Shown piece after piece: positions 8,659 through 16,186 of a stretch of 64,000 nt of DNA; positions within the stretch are counted from its first letter, which is position 1, and each line of letters opens with the position of its first letter. The notes beneath the pieces are model-generated. The model was not told where the DNA came from. It saw only the letters and a list, made by a program, of their open reading frames with translations, and did no database searches. The stretch comes from Vitreoscilla massiliensis (GTDB taxonomy: Bacteria; Pseudomonadota; Gammaproteobacteria; Burkholderiales; Neisseriaceae). The position numbers were made by a program, and so were the translations under genes. The stretch lies in contig NZ_LN898219.1 in assembly GCF_001457815.1 (NCBI RefSeq), positions 587,996 through 651,995 on the forward strand, written 5' to 3'.

Positions 8659-10170
8659 TTAGCTGACCAAAACACCGCTGTAATAGCCTTTCCAGAACGG
8701 CGCTTGTGCTTGCTCAAATTGTTGCACACCGTTGAAGAAATACTCTCCCAAGCTTTCCCAGTCGTGGCGCTGTTCTGCCGGCAATTGGGTGAAATAAGGG
8801 CGCAGGATTTGGAAGCCGCGGTAATCGTGGTGCGCATAATACGGCACAGTAATGCCCATGGCGAATTCATTGCCGGTACCATCGTCAACCATGGTATCGA
8901 TTTGGATGGCATCCATGCGCTGGGTGGCAAAAAAAGCGTCTGCTTCATAGGCCAAGCTCAAATACGCGCGCTGGTTGGGATTGTTGTGCCAATGCTGTTC
9001 TACGGTTTCACCATTGTCCAGCGCTTGCACAAACAAGCCGCCATCAAACAAAGTCGGCAATAGCAGCGCTTGTTGTTGTGGGTTATTGATCAATTGGTGG
9101 AACATGTGCGCCGCGGTTTGGCCGGCATTGATCATGGCATTTTTCCACAAGGCGGGCACATTCGGTGCCATTTTGGTCTGCGCTTTTAACGGCGTTTGTG
9201 GGAAATTATGCAATTGTGCCAACACAAATTGGCCGTATTGGCTGGTGGATTTGTCGTTAAGGCCAAGCAAATAATCGCTGATGTAGCCCATGACAAAATA
9301 CAGGGTTTGGTCGATTTGGGCGACGCGGCTGGAGGCCAAGGATTCCGGCAAATCTTGCTGCATCAGTTTTTCGGTGTCGGCATGCCCCCACCAGCGCAGC
9401 GGCGCTTGGGCGATATTGGCAATGGTGGCAGCCAAATAACTGCTGGCCCACATCAGGAAATTGGCTTCGCTGCTGTCTTTAATCCACGTATCGGCCTGAA
9501 ATGTTGTGCTGCTGCGCACTTGCTGCAATACCGCATCCAAGCGGTCTAGACTGAAAATCGAGTAGTCCCATTCTTGCGTGGCCAATATTTCAGCATGGGC
9601 CAAACCACCAGGTAGGTGAGCGTGGTGTGCCACCATTTGCAGCAATAAGTGCATGGATTCGGTGTGGTCTTGGCTTTGGAAATATTGCTCACGGTGGATG
9701 ATGTTTTCGATGTGGTGGCTGATGCTTTGTTGGGCATGGGCATCGAAGAATTGGTCACACAATAAACTCACGGGCAGCACCCATTGCTCACCCAGTTTCA
9801 ACACCAAAGCGGTATTGAAGGAGTGGGCAATGTGTTGGTGTTCGGCTGGATTGGCGGCGACAAAATCGGCATGGTAATGCCAAGTCGCTCGTGAACCGGT
9901 ACTGTGTTGCAATACCTTGCCCAAATACGCCGCCAACAACAATAAGGTATTGCGCTTGTCGGTATCGGCCAAAAATGCTTGCGCATCGGTGATGGCGCGC
10001 TGTTTGCGGTGTGAAGTGATCAAGGCATCGATGGCTTTTAAGCTGTTGAAACGCTGATTCCAAGGCAATTTGCGCAGTGCGGCTTCGATGTACCAACCAC
10101 CTTCTGGCGGGGTGTTGTGTTCAAAACTGCTAAGCAAATGGTTCATCAGTGCGTTGGCATCAATTGACAT
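8659..10170 (-). CDS. hypothetical protein, 503 residues, family not recognised
   Basis: The ORF could start further upstream, but the ATG at 10170 (MSIDANALMNHL) is preceded by an AAGGA ribosome-binding site and is preferred. The protein is soluble and mixed alpha/beta, with no signal peptide or transmembrane helix. Visible patches include GGWYIEAALRKLPW near residue 25, LLLLAAYLGKVLQ near 76, and Trp/His-rich stretches throughout. I recognise no catalytic motif. Codon choice looks like its neighbours. It lies downstream of glcB on the same strand, but a DUS terminator separates them, so co-transcription with glcB is not assured. Confidence 0.75.
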   Translation of the reverse strand: MSIDANALMNHLLSSFEHNTPPEGGWYIEAALRKLPWNQRFNSLKAIDALITSHRKQRAITDAQAFLADTDKRNTLLLLAAYLGKVLQHSTGSRATWHYHADFVAANPAEHQHIAHSFNTALVLKLGEQWVLPVSLLCDQFFDAHAQQSISHHIENIIHREQYFQSQDHTESMHLLLQMVAHHAHLPGGLAHAEILATQEWDYSIFSLDRLDAVLQQVRSSTTFQADTWIKDSSEANFLMWASSYLAATIANIAQAPLRWWGHADTEKLMQQDLPESLASSRVAQIDQTLYFVMGYISDYLLGLNDKSTSQYGQFVLAQLHNFPQTPLKAQTKMAPNVPALWKNAMINAGQTAAHMFHQLINNPQQQALLLPTLFDGGLFVQALDNGETVEQHWHNNPNQRAYLSLAYEADAFFATQRMDAIQIDTMVDDGTGNEFAMGITVPYYAHHDYRGFQILRPYFTQLPAEQRHDWESLGEYFFNGVQQFEQAQAPFWKGYYSGVLVS

Positions 10171-10271
10171 GGCATTCCTTGTGAGGTGAGGGGGAGCAGC
10201 TGTCGCACACAGGCTTATGACCCAATATGCTAAACAAGTCACAGCAATTCTAACACCTGTGGTGTGAAAAT

Positions 10272-10305
10272 AAAAAAAAGCGGCCTGTAAATGTTACAGG
10301 CCGCT
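10272..10305 (-). terminator. inverted DUS pair, terminator of glcB
   Basis: Arms AGCGGCCTGTAA and TTACAGGCCGCT (10279-10305) with a three-base loop. The eight A's at 10272-10279 give a T-run on the minus strand directly after the hairpin. Confidence 0.88.
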
Positions 10306-10342
10306 GCCAAATGTGTGTGTTTATCTGTGAATAAGGCGTGGC

Positions 10343-12514
10343 TTATTGTGCTTTGGCTACTTGGCGCCAGTGGTGTAACAAAGGCTCGGTATAGCCATTT
10401 GGCTGTGCAGTGCCTTTGAATACCAAGTCGCACGCTGCCAAGAAGGCAGGTGAGGTGTCAAAACGACCGACCATAGGCGTGTATTCCGCATCGCCTTCGT
10501 TTTGTTTGTCGACCACTGCCGCCATGCGTTCCAAGGTGGCACGCACTTCGGCTTCGGTCACGATGCCGTGTACCAACCAGTTGGCAATGTGTTGGCTGGA
10601 AATGCGCAAGGTGGCGCGGTCTTCCATCAAGCCAATGTTGTGGATGTCTGGTACTTTAGAACAGCCCACGCCTTGCTCAACCCAACGCACCACATAGCCC
10701 AAAATGCCTTGGCAGTTGTTGTCCAACTCTTGCTGTTTGTCAGCCGCAGACCAATCGGTGTTTTCAGCCAACGGCGGCGTTAACAATTCGTCTAACAATG
10801 ACGCTTGTGGCGCTGCCAAGATTTGTTTTTGCACCTCAAACACATTCACTTGGTGGTAGTGCAATGCATGCAAAGTCGCGCCAGTAGGTGATGGTACCCA
10901 AGCGGTGGTGGCGCCAGATTTAGGATGGCCAATTTTTTGTTCCAACATTTCGGCCATCAAGTCAGGCATCGCCCACATGCCTTTACCGATTTGGGCTTTG
11001 CCAGCCAAGCCACAGGCCAAGCCGATTTGCACGTTGCGGGTTTCGTAAGCCTTAATCCAACCGGTGTTTTTGATGTCGCCTTTGCGCAATACCGCGCCTT
11101 GGTACATAGAGGTGTGCATTTCATCACCAGTGCGGTCTAAGAAACCGGTGTTGATGAACACCACGCGCTCTTGCGCTTGGGCGATACAGGCTTTCAAGTT
11201 GGCAGAAGTGCGGCGCTCTTCGTCCATGATGCCCATTTTCAAGGTATTGGCAGGCAGGTTCACCAATTTCTCGGCGGCGCCAAACAAGCGGTTGGCAAAC
11301 GCCACTTCTTCAGGACCGTGCATCTTCGGTTTCACAATGTAAACCGAACCAGTGCGGCTGTTGGTGTTTTCACCGCGGCTCAAGTCGTAATGGGCAATCA
11401 AAGCCGTCATCACACAGTCCATGATGCCTTCAGGAATTTCATTGCCGTTTTTGTCCAAAATCGCTGGAGTGGTCATCAAATGACCGACATTGCGGATGAA
11501 CAACAATGAACGACCCGGTAATTTGAAGCTTTGGCCATCTTTGCCAGTGTAAACACGGTCGGCATTCATGCGACGGGTAAAGGTTTTGCCGCCTTTGCTG
11601 ATTTCTTCGGCCAAAGTGCCTTGCATCAAACCAAACCAGTTTTGGTATACCAAGGTTTTGTCTTCGCCATCTACTGCAGCCACAGAGTCTTCACAGTCCA
11701 TGATGGTAGACAAAGCCGCTTCCATGATCACGTCTTTGATGCCAGCAGGATCTTGCGCACCAATGGCGCTGGTTTTGTCGATGACCACATCAAAATGCAA
11801 GCCATTGTGCAAGAACAACAATGAAGCAGGAGTGGCAGTATCACCGGTGTAACCGACAAACAAAGCTGGGTTTTGCAACGCAGCTTTAGAGCCGTCTTGC
11901 AAAGTCGCTTCCACTTCACCGTTCACAATCGCGTAAGCAGTGGTGTCTTTGTGTGAACCTGTGCTTAAAGGAATGGCTTGGTCCAAGAAGTTGCGCGCAA
12001 ATTCAATCACCGCGGCGCCGCGTTTGCTGTTGTATTCGCGGCCAGCGGCCAAGTCGCCGTCTTGATTGATGGCATTGGTGCCGTACAAAGCATCGTACAA
12101 GCTGCCCCAACGAGCATTGGCAGCATTGATGGCATAACGGGCATTGTTAATTGGTACCACCAATTGTGGGCCTGCTTGTTCGGAAATTTCCACGTCGACG
12201 TTTTGGGTGGCGATGCTGAAGTCAGCAGGCGCTTCGACCAAGTAACCGATTTCTTTTAAGAAGGCTTGGTAAGCGGTTTGGTCTTGAATCGCGCCTGGGT
12301 GTTGTTTGCACCACTCATCCATTTTGGCTTGGATGACATCGCGCTTTTCCAATAAGGCTTTGTTCACAGGTGCCAATTCGTGCACCAAGTCACTGAAGCC
12401 TTGCCAGAAGCTGGCAGATTCCACATGAGCGTGGTTGGGAATCAAGGTTTGTTCGATGAATTGATACAAAATTTCATCTACTTGCAATTGTGCTGCTTGT
12501 TGGTATTGTGCCAT
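10343..12514 (-). CDS. glcB: malate synthase G
   Basis: This cytosolic enzyme condenses glyoxylate and acetyl-CoA to malate. Starting at the ATG at 12514 (MAQYQQAAQLQVDEI), 7 bases after an AGGAGT ribosome-binding site, the product is 723 residues, the same length as the E. coli enzyme. Recognisable segments include MGIMDEERRTSANLKACI and GLMEDRATLRISSQHIANWL, which contains the catalytic-base aspartate region. No isocitrate lyase is in the window, so glyoxylate may come from glycolate or from a gene elsewhere. Two operator-like direct repeats lie 111-162 bases upstream of the start codon. Confidence 0.97.
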   Translation of the reverse strand: MAQYQQAAQLQVDEILYQFIEQTLIPNHAHVESASFWQGFSDLVHELAPVNKALLEKRDVIQAKMDEWCKQHPGAIQDQTAYQAFLKEIGYLVEAPADFSIATQNVDVEISEQAGPQLVVPINNARYAINAANARWGSLYDALYGTNAINQDGDLAAGREYNSKRGAAVIEFARNFLDQAIPLSTGSHKDTTAYAIVNGEVEATLQDGSKAALQNPALFVGYTGDTATPASLLFLHNGLHFDVVIDKTSAIGAQDPAGIKDVIMEAALSTIMDCEDSVAAVDGEDKTLVYQNWFGLMQGTLAEEISKGGKTFTRRMNADRVYTGKDGQSFKLPGRSLLFIRNVGHLMTTPAILDKNGNEIPEGIMDCVMTALIAHYDLSRGENTNSRTGSVYIVKPKMHGPEEVAFANRLFGAAEKLVNLPANTLKMGIMDEERRTSANLKACIAQAQERVVFINTGFLDRTGDEMHTSMYQGAVLRKGDIKNTGWIKAYETRNVQIGLACGLAGKAQIGKGMWAMPDLMAEMLEQKIGHPKSGATTAWVPSPTGATLHALHYHQVNVFEVQKQILAAPQASLLDELLTPPLAENTDWSAADKQQELDNNCQGILGYVVRWVEQGVGCSKVPDIHNIGLMEDRATLRISSQHIANWLVHGIVTEAEVRATLERMAAVVDKQNEGDAEYTPMVGRFDTSPAFLAACDLVFKGTAQPNGYTEPLLHHWRQVAKAQ

Positions 12515-12624
12515 GTACTGACTCCTGTTGATGTAGACGATCAATAATACTTAGGGGTATTTGGATACAGGACTGGAGTCTAGCAAGCTTGGCAAGCCTT
12601 GTCTTGATTTCGGTAATTAAACGA

Positions 12625-12676
12625 AAATGTTCCGAAAAATGAAATCTTGTTTGGATAAATGTTCTGAATTTTGAAA
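12625..12676. promoter_or_regulatory. two direct operator-like repeats upstream of glcB
   Basis: Two copies of ATGTTC-N7-TGAAA, at 12627-12644 and 12659-12676, are 32 bases apart (about three helical turns). The full 20-base surroundings agree at 16 positions. The same motif occurs, inverted, between the IclR gene and gcdH near 14841-14895. Regulatory function is inferred. Confidence 0.45.
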
Positions 12677-12681
12677 TGAAA

Positions 12682-12711
12682 AACCCGTTTTGCGGGAAAA
12701 CGGGTTGGAGA
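12682..12711 (-). terminator. Rho-independent terminator of slyD
   Basis: AACCCGTTTT (12682-12691), loop GCGGG, AAAACGGGTT (12697-12706). On the minus strand the stem runs into TTTTTC. It contains no DUS sequence and lies just downstream of slyD, at the edge of the glcB upstream region. Confidence 0.82.
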
Positions 12712-12716
12712 AATAC

Positions 12717-12730
12717 TTTACAGGCCGCTT
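12717..12730 (-). repeat. single DUS after slyD
   Basis: The plus strand reads TTTACAGGCCGCTT, an exact full-length element without an inverted partner, between the slyD stop and its terminator. Confidence 0.7.
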
Positions 12731-12753
12731 ATGCTTAGCGACCAATGAGTGTA

Positions 12754-13233
12754 TTAATGATGGTGGTCGTGCTCACCGTGGGCATGACCATGTTCAATTT
12801 CTTCGTGTGTGGCAGGGCGGATGTCGGTCACTGTGGCTTTAAAACGCAAGCGCATGCCGGCCAATGGGTGGTTGGCATCAACCACGGCTTTGCCATCGGC
12901 AATTTCAGTAACGCGGTAAATCAACACATCGCCGCTTTCAGGATCATCGGCTTCAAACATCATGCCCACTTCGACATCGACAGGGAAGGCTTCCAAGTCT
13001 TCGATGCGAATCAACTCTTCGTCTTGTTCACCGAAGGCATCGTCAGGGGTTAAAGTCACATCGACCACATCACCGGCATTTTTGCCATGCAAAGCTTCTT
13101 CAACCAAGGGGAAGATGCCGTCATAGCCGCCGTGCAAATAGCTGATGGCTTGTTCGGTTTTGTCAATTAATTGGTTGTCGGCGTCGTACATCTCATATTG
13201 CAAGCTGACAACATCGTTTTTTTGGATAGGCAT
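12754..13233 (-). CDS. slyD: FKBP-type peptidyl-prolyl cis-trans isomerase SlyD
   Basis: The 159-residue protein follows the SlyD plan: a split FKBP domain (MPIQKNDVVSLQYEM at the start, GKNAGDVVDVTLTPDDAFGE around residue 50), an inserted chaperone flap at about residues 65-125, and a metal-binding His-rich C-terminus (HGHAHGEHDHHH). It would catalyse prolyl isomerisation and bind nickel in the cytoplasm; in other bacteria SlyD supports hydrogenase or urease maturation. The tail is shorter than in E. coli SlyD. It is monocistronic, with its own terminator. Confidence 0.93.
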   Translation of the reverse strand: MPIQKNDVVSLQYEMYDADNQLIDKTEQAISYLHGGYDGIFPLVEEALHGKNAGDVVDVTLTPDDAFGEQDEELIRIEDLEAFPVDVEVGMMFEADDPESGDVLIYRVTEIADGKAVVDANHPLAGMRLRFKATVTDIRPATHEEIEHGHAHGEHDHHH

Positions 13234-13572
13234 GGGGCATCTCTGATGATTATTGAATATTGGCCACCATTATAAAGGAAGCACACACCTGTGTCGGCGA
13301 AAATTTTTATCGTGGCGATAGGCGGTTTATGGGCTGCGTGACGCTATTTGGCCTGTTAATAAGGCTTGTTGCAAAATTGTCACAGCACTTACCAGTAGAT
13401 GTTGTGGCTATTTTGAAATAATTTGCGGAGGCTGTGTGAGACATGTGTGATGGTTTGCTTAAAAAGTAAGCAAAATTCAGCCTGTATGTGGCTTGTGTGA
13501 GGCTTATGTGAAGTCAGAGTGATATTAATGATTAAATTTGTTAAGGGTGGGTTTTTGGCAGTTTTGGGTAAA

Positions 13573-13601
13573 TTGCAATGTTAAAAACTCTGGTGCATAA
13601 T
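13573..13601 (+). promoter_or_regulatory. predicted sigma-70-type promoter for the Ala-rich lipoprotein
   Basis: TTGCAA (13573-13578) and CATAAT (13596-13601) are separated by 17 bases. Transcription would start near 13608, leaving a 5' untranslated region of about 120 bases, which is AT-rich. The rest of the 13234-13730 gap has no convincing ORF and no DUS pair. Confidence 0.5.
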
Positions 13602-13730
13602 GCATCTCAATTCGAAAGCAAGGAATTAAAAGGTGGTTTTAGCACAGCATTAGCAATAAATAATGTGTGAACAAAACAACTTTTTAACTTTTAACACAGT
13701 TGTATTTAATTTTAATTAAGGTTTAATGAA

Positions 13731-13961
13731 ATGAAAAAATCATTGTTGGCTGCTGCCGTAATGTCTTTGTTCTTGGCTGCTTGTGGTGGTGAACAAGCTC
13801 CTGCTGCTGCTTCTGCTGCGTCAGCTCCTGCTGCGTCAGCTCCTGCTGCGTCTGCACCTGCTGCGTCAGCACCTGCTGCTCCAGCCGCTTCTGCTCCTGC
13901 TGCTTCTGCACCTGCTGCTTCAGCTCCAGCTGCTGCATCTTCAGCTTCTGCTGCTAAATAA
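13731..13961 (+). CDS. small Ala/Pro/Ser-repeat lipoprotein
   Basis: The 76-residue product begins with a lipoprotein signal peptide (MKKSLLAAAVMSLFLAAC), with the lipobox cysteine at residue 18. After GGEQAPAAA the mature part is almost only Ala, Pro and Ser, built on APAAS units encoded by 15-base tandem repeats. No globular domain is possible. It resembles the Ala-rich linkers next to the lipobox in the two solute-binding lipoproteins at 58.2-60.1 kb. A membrane-anchored spacer or periplasmic tether is conceivable, but the function is unknown. The strong terminator just after the stop supports it as a real gene. The repeats could change length by slippage in whole codons. Confidence 0.8.
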   Translation: MKKSLLAAAVMSLFLAACGGEQAPAAASAASAPAASAPAASAPAASAPAAPAASAPAASAPAASAPAAASSASAAK

Positions 13962-13980
13962 TCAGCATACTGATTTAAAA

Positions 13981-14006
13981 AAAACCCGCCTTTCGGCGGG
14001 TTTTTT
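13981..14006. terminator. bidirectional terminator between convergent genes
   Basis: AAAACCCGCC (13981-13990), loop TTTC, GGCGGGTTTT (13995-14004), with A-run before and T-run after. It can serve the lipoprotein gene on the plus strand and the IclR gene on the minus strand. Confidence 0.9.
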
Positions 14007-14023
14007 ATTGCTTGAATGGATTT

Positions 14024-14812
14024 TCAAATCTTCGCCAGCGCTTGCGCCAGTTGTTGCAAGGATTTTAGCGTCGATTTCACCAAGCTTTGTTCGGTAATCA
14101 ATGCTCTGGGCACGCTGGCATTGAGAGAATAAGCATAGTATTTTTCAAAACTGTCCCACACGGGCACGGCAATCGCGGTAATCTCGCTGCTGAATTCGCC
14201 ATCAGATACGGTATAGCCGTGTTCCTCATAAAAGCCTTTGGCTTCTTCAAACAATTGCCATTCTTGTGCGATTTGCGCTGCTGGTAAATTCAGCTGTTGC
14301 ATGATGCGCTGTTGCTCGGCAGCAGTCTGATGGGTGAAGTATGCGCGGCCTATGGCGGTACTGCAAATCGGTACTTCAGAACCGATGCTCAATTGCACGG
14401 TTAATTTGGCAGGGCTGCGTATGCTTTGCAAATAATACATTTTGCCGCTGCGTTCGGTAGCCAAACTCACCGATACCTGATGTTTTTGCGCAAATTCCAC
14501 CATTAAAGGGGTGGCGCGGCGCACAAATTGGCGTTTTTCTTCGGCGGTGTGGCTGAGTTTGAAGCAATTGGCACCGAGATAGTATTCATTGCCCAATTGG
14601 CGTATGAAATCCAATTTCATCAAGGTATACAAAAGGCGTGATACAGTGGCTTTGGGTAAGCCGGTTTTTTCACACAGTAATTGGTGGGTTAAAGGGCGCA
14701 TTTCATCGTCAAAAGCCGCCATCAAACTGATGCCGCGCGCCAAGGCGGTGACAAATTGCTTGTCATCGTGTTCTTCGGCATAGGTAATCGCATGTAAAAG
14801 TGAATCCAGCAC
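14024..14812 (-). CDS. IclR-family transcriptional regulator (next to gcdH)
   Basis: The 262-residue protein starts at a GTG (14812) with GGAG 7 bases upstream. Residues about 20-85 form the IclR winged helix-turn-helix (TGLPKATVSRLLYTLMKLDFI), and the rest is the effector-binding domain (SIGSEVPICSTAIGRAYFT; ITAIAVPVWD). The N-terminal stretch before the HTH is longer than usual. It is divergent from gcdH and shares a 118-base promoter region containing the ATGTTC-N7-TGAAA motif, so it is the prime candidate regulator of the glutaryl-CoA genes and perhaps glcB. The ligand is unknown. Confidence 0.88.
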   Translation of the reverse strand: MLDSLLHAITYAEEHDDKQFVTALARGISLMAAFDDEMRPLTHQLLCEKTGLPKATVSRLLYTLMKLDFIRQLGNEYYLGANCFKLSHTAEEKRQFVRRATPLMVEFAQKHQVSVSLATERSGKMYYLQSIRSPAKLTVQLSIGSEVPICSTAIGRAYFTHQTAAEQQRIMQQLNLPAAQIAQEWQLFEEAKGFYEEHGYTVSDGEFSSEITAIAVPVWDSFEKYYAYSLNASVPRALITEQSLVKSTLKSLQQLAQALAKI

Positions 14813-14840
14813 TGGACAACTCCGATTTTTTTGTTACAAT

Positions 14841-14895
14841 AGTTTCATATTGTAGAACATAATTCCGTTAAGCGAAACATGTTTTGCAGAACATC
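14841..14895. promoter_or_regulatory. operator-like motif pair in the IclR/gcdH divergent region
   Basis: On the minus strand, 14862-14841 reads ATGTTC-TACAATA-TGAAA, matching the two sites upstream of glcB in both half-sites and spacing. A second copy at 14895-14874 keeps ATGTTC-TGCAAAA but has CATGT in place of TGAAA. The AGAACAT cores are 34 bases apart, and the pair lies 36-90 bases before the gcdH start. Confidence 0.5.
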
Positions 14896-14930
14896 AATAA
14901 TTCAGCATAACGATTTGAGGAGTGGTAAAC

Positions 14931-16112
14931 ATGGGACAAACACGCGCACCATTTAACTGGGAAGATCCATTTTTGTTGCAAGATCAATTGACCGAAGAAG
15001 AACGCATGGTATTTGACAGTGCCAATGATTTCTTCCAAAACGAATTGATGCCTGGCATTTTAGAAGCCAACCGCAATGAGCATTTTGACGTGAACATCAT
15101 GCGTCAATTGGGCGAAATGGGTTTCTTGGGAGTGACCATTGATGGTTACGGTTGTGCGGGTATGTCTAGTGTGGCTTACGGCTTGATCGGTCGTGCGATT
15201 GAGCGCGTGGATTCAGGTTACCGCTCTGCCATGAGTGTGCAATCCAGCTTGGTAATGCATCCTATTTACGCTTACGGTACTGAAGCGCAAAAAGAAAAAT
15301 ACTTGCCAAAATTGGCCAGCGGTGAATTCATCGGTTGTTTCGGTTTGACCGAGCCTAATGCCGGTTCTGATCCAGCAGGCATGCAAACCCGCGCCAAAAA
15401 AGTGGCCGGTGGCTATTCTTTGTCGGGTACCAAAATGTGGATTACCAACAGCCCAGTGGCCGATGTGTTCGTGGTTTGGGCCAAAGACGACGAAGGTGAA
15501 ATCCGCGGTTTCATCTTGGACAAAGGCATGAAAGGTTTGTCTGCGCCGAAAATCCACGGCAAATTCTCATTGCGCGCCTCTGTGACTGGCGAAATCGTGA
15601 TGGATGAAGTGTTTGTGCCTGAAGAAAATGCGTTCCCAGACATCCGTGGCTTAAAAGGCCCATTCGGTTGCTTGAACAAAGCCCGTTACGGCATTTCTTG
15701 GGGCGCGATGGGTGCGGCTGAGGCTTGCTGGTTTGCCGCACGTCAATACACATTGGACCGCAAACAATTCGGTAAGCCTTTGGCTGCCAACCAATTGATA
15801 CAATTGAAATTGGCGAATATGCAAACCGAAATCGCTTTAGGTCTACAAGCTTCATTGCGCGTGGGTCGTTTGATGGATGAAGACCGCGCTGCGCCGGAAA
15901 TGATTTCATTGATCAAGCGCAATAACTGTGGCAAGGCTTTGGACATTGCCCGCGTTGCCCGTGACATGCACGGTGGTAACGGTATTGCCGATGAATTCCA
16001 TGTGATACGCCATGTGATGAATTTGGAAGCGGTAAACACTTATGAAGGCACTCACGATGTGCATGCGTTGATTTTGGGCCGTGCCCAAACCGGTTTGCAA
16101 GCCTTTGCTTAA
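14931..16112 (+). CDS. gcdH: glutaryl-CoA dehydrogenase
   Basis: This FAD enzyme oxidises and decarboxylates glutaryl-CoA to crotonyl-CoA and passes electrons to ETF. The 393-residue protein has the acyl-CoA dehydrogenase signatures (GCFGLTEPNAGSDPAGM, KMWITNSPVADVFVVWA, LDRKQFGKPLAANQLIQ) and the catalytic glutamate in NTYEGTHDVHALILGR. The ATG at 14931 is chosen because GAGGAG lies 8 bases before it; the GTG at 14922 overlaps that site. A CoA transferase and ETF-QO follow on the same strand, as expected for lysine, tryptophan or glutarate breakdown. Confidence 0.95.
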   Translation: MGQTRAPFNWEDPFLLQDQLTEEERMVFDSANDFFQNELMPGILEANRNEHFDVNIMRQLGEMGFLGVTIDGYGCAGMSSVAYGLIGRAIERVDSGYRSAMSVQSSLVMHPIYAYGTEAQKEKYLPKLASGEFIGCFGLTEPNAGSDPAGMQTRAKKVAGGYSLSGTKMWITNSPVADVFVVWAKDDEGEIRGFILDKGMKGLSAPKIHGKFSLRASVTGEIVMDEVFVPEENAFPDIRGLKGPFGCLNKARYGISWGAMGAAEACWFAARQYTLDRKQFGKPLAANQLIQLKLANMQTEIALGLQASLRVGRLMDEDRAAPEMISLIKRNNCGKALDIARVARDMHGGNGIADEFHVIRHVMNLEAVNTYEGTHDVHALILGRAQTGLQAFA

Positions 16113-16129
16113 ACCTCAATTCGCATGAC

Positions 16130-16156
16130 TTACAGGACGCTTAATGCGTCCTGTAA
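16130..16156 (+). repeat. variant inverted DUS pair with matching changes in both arms
   Basis: TTACAGGACGC and GCGTCCTGTAA (16130-16140 and 16146-16156) enclose TTAAT. Both arms carry the same C-to-A (G-to-T) change from the usual GGCCGC, so pairing is kept although the uptake core is altered. Confidence 0.7.
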
Positions 16157-16186
16157 AGTATCTAACCGCATCAAGGAGTGTTTCAG

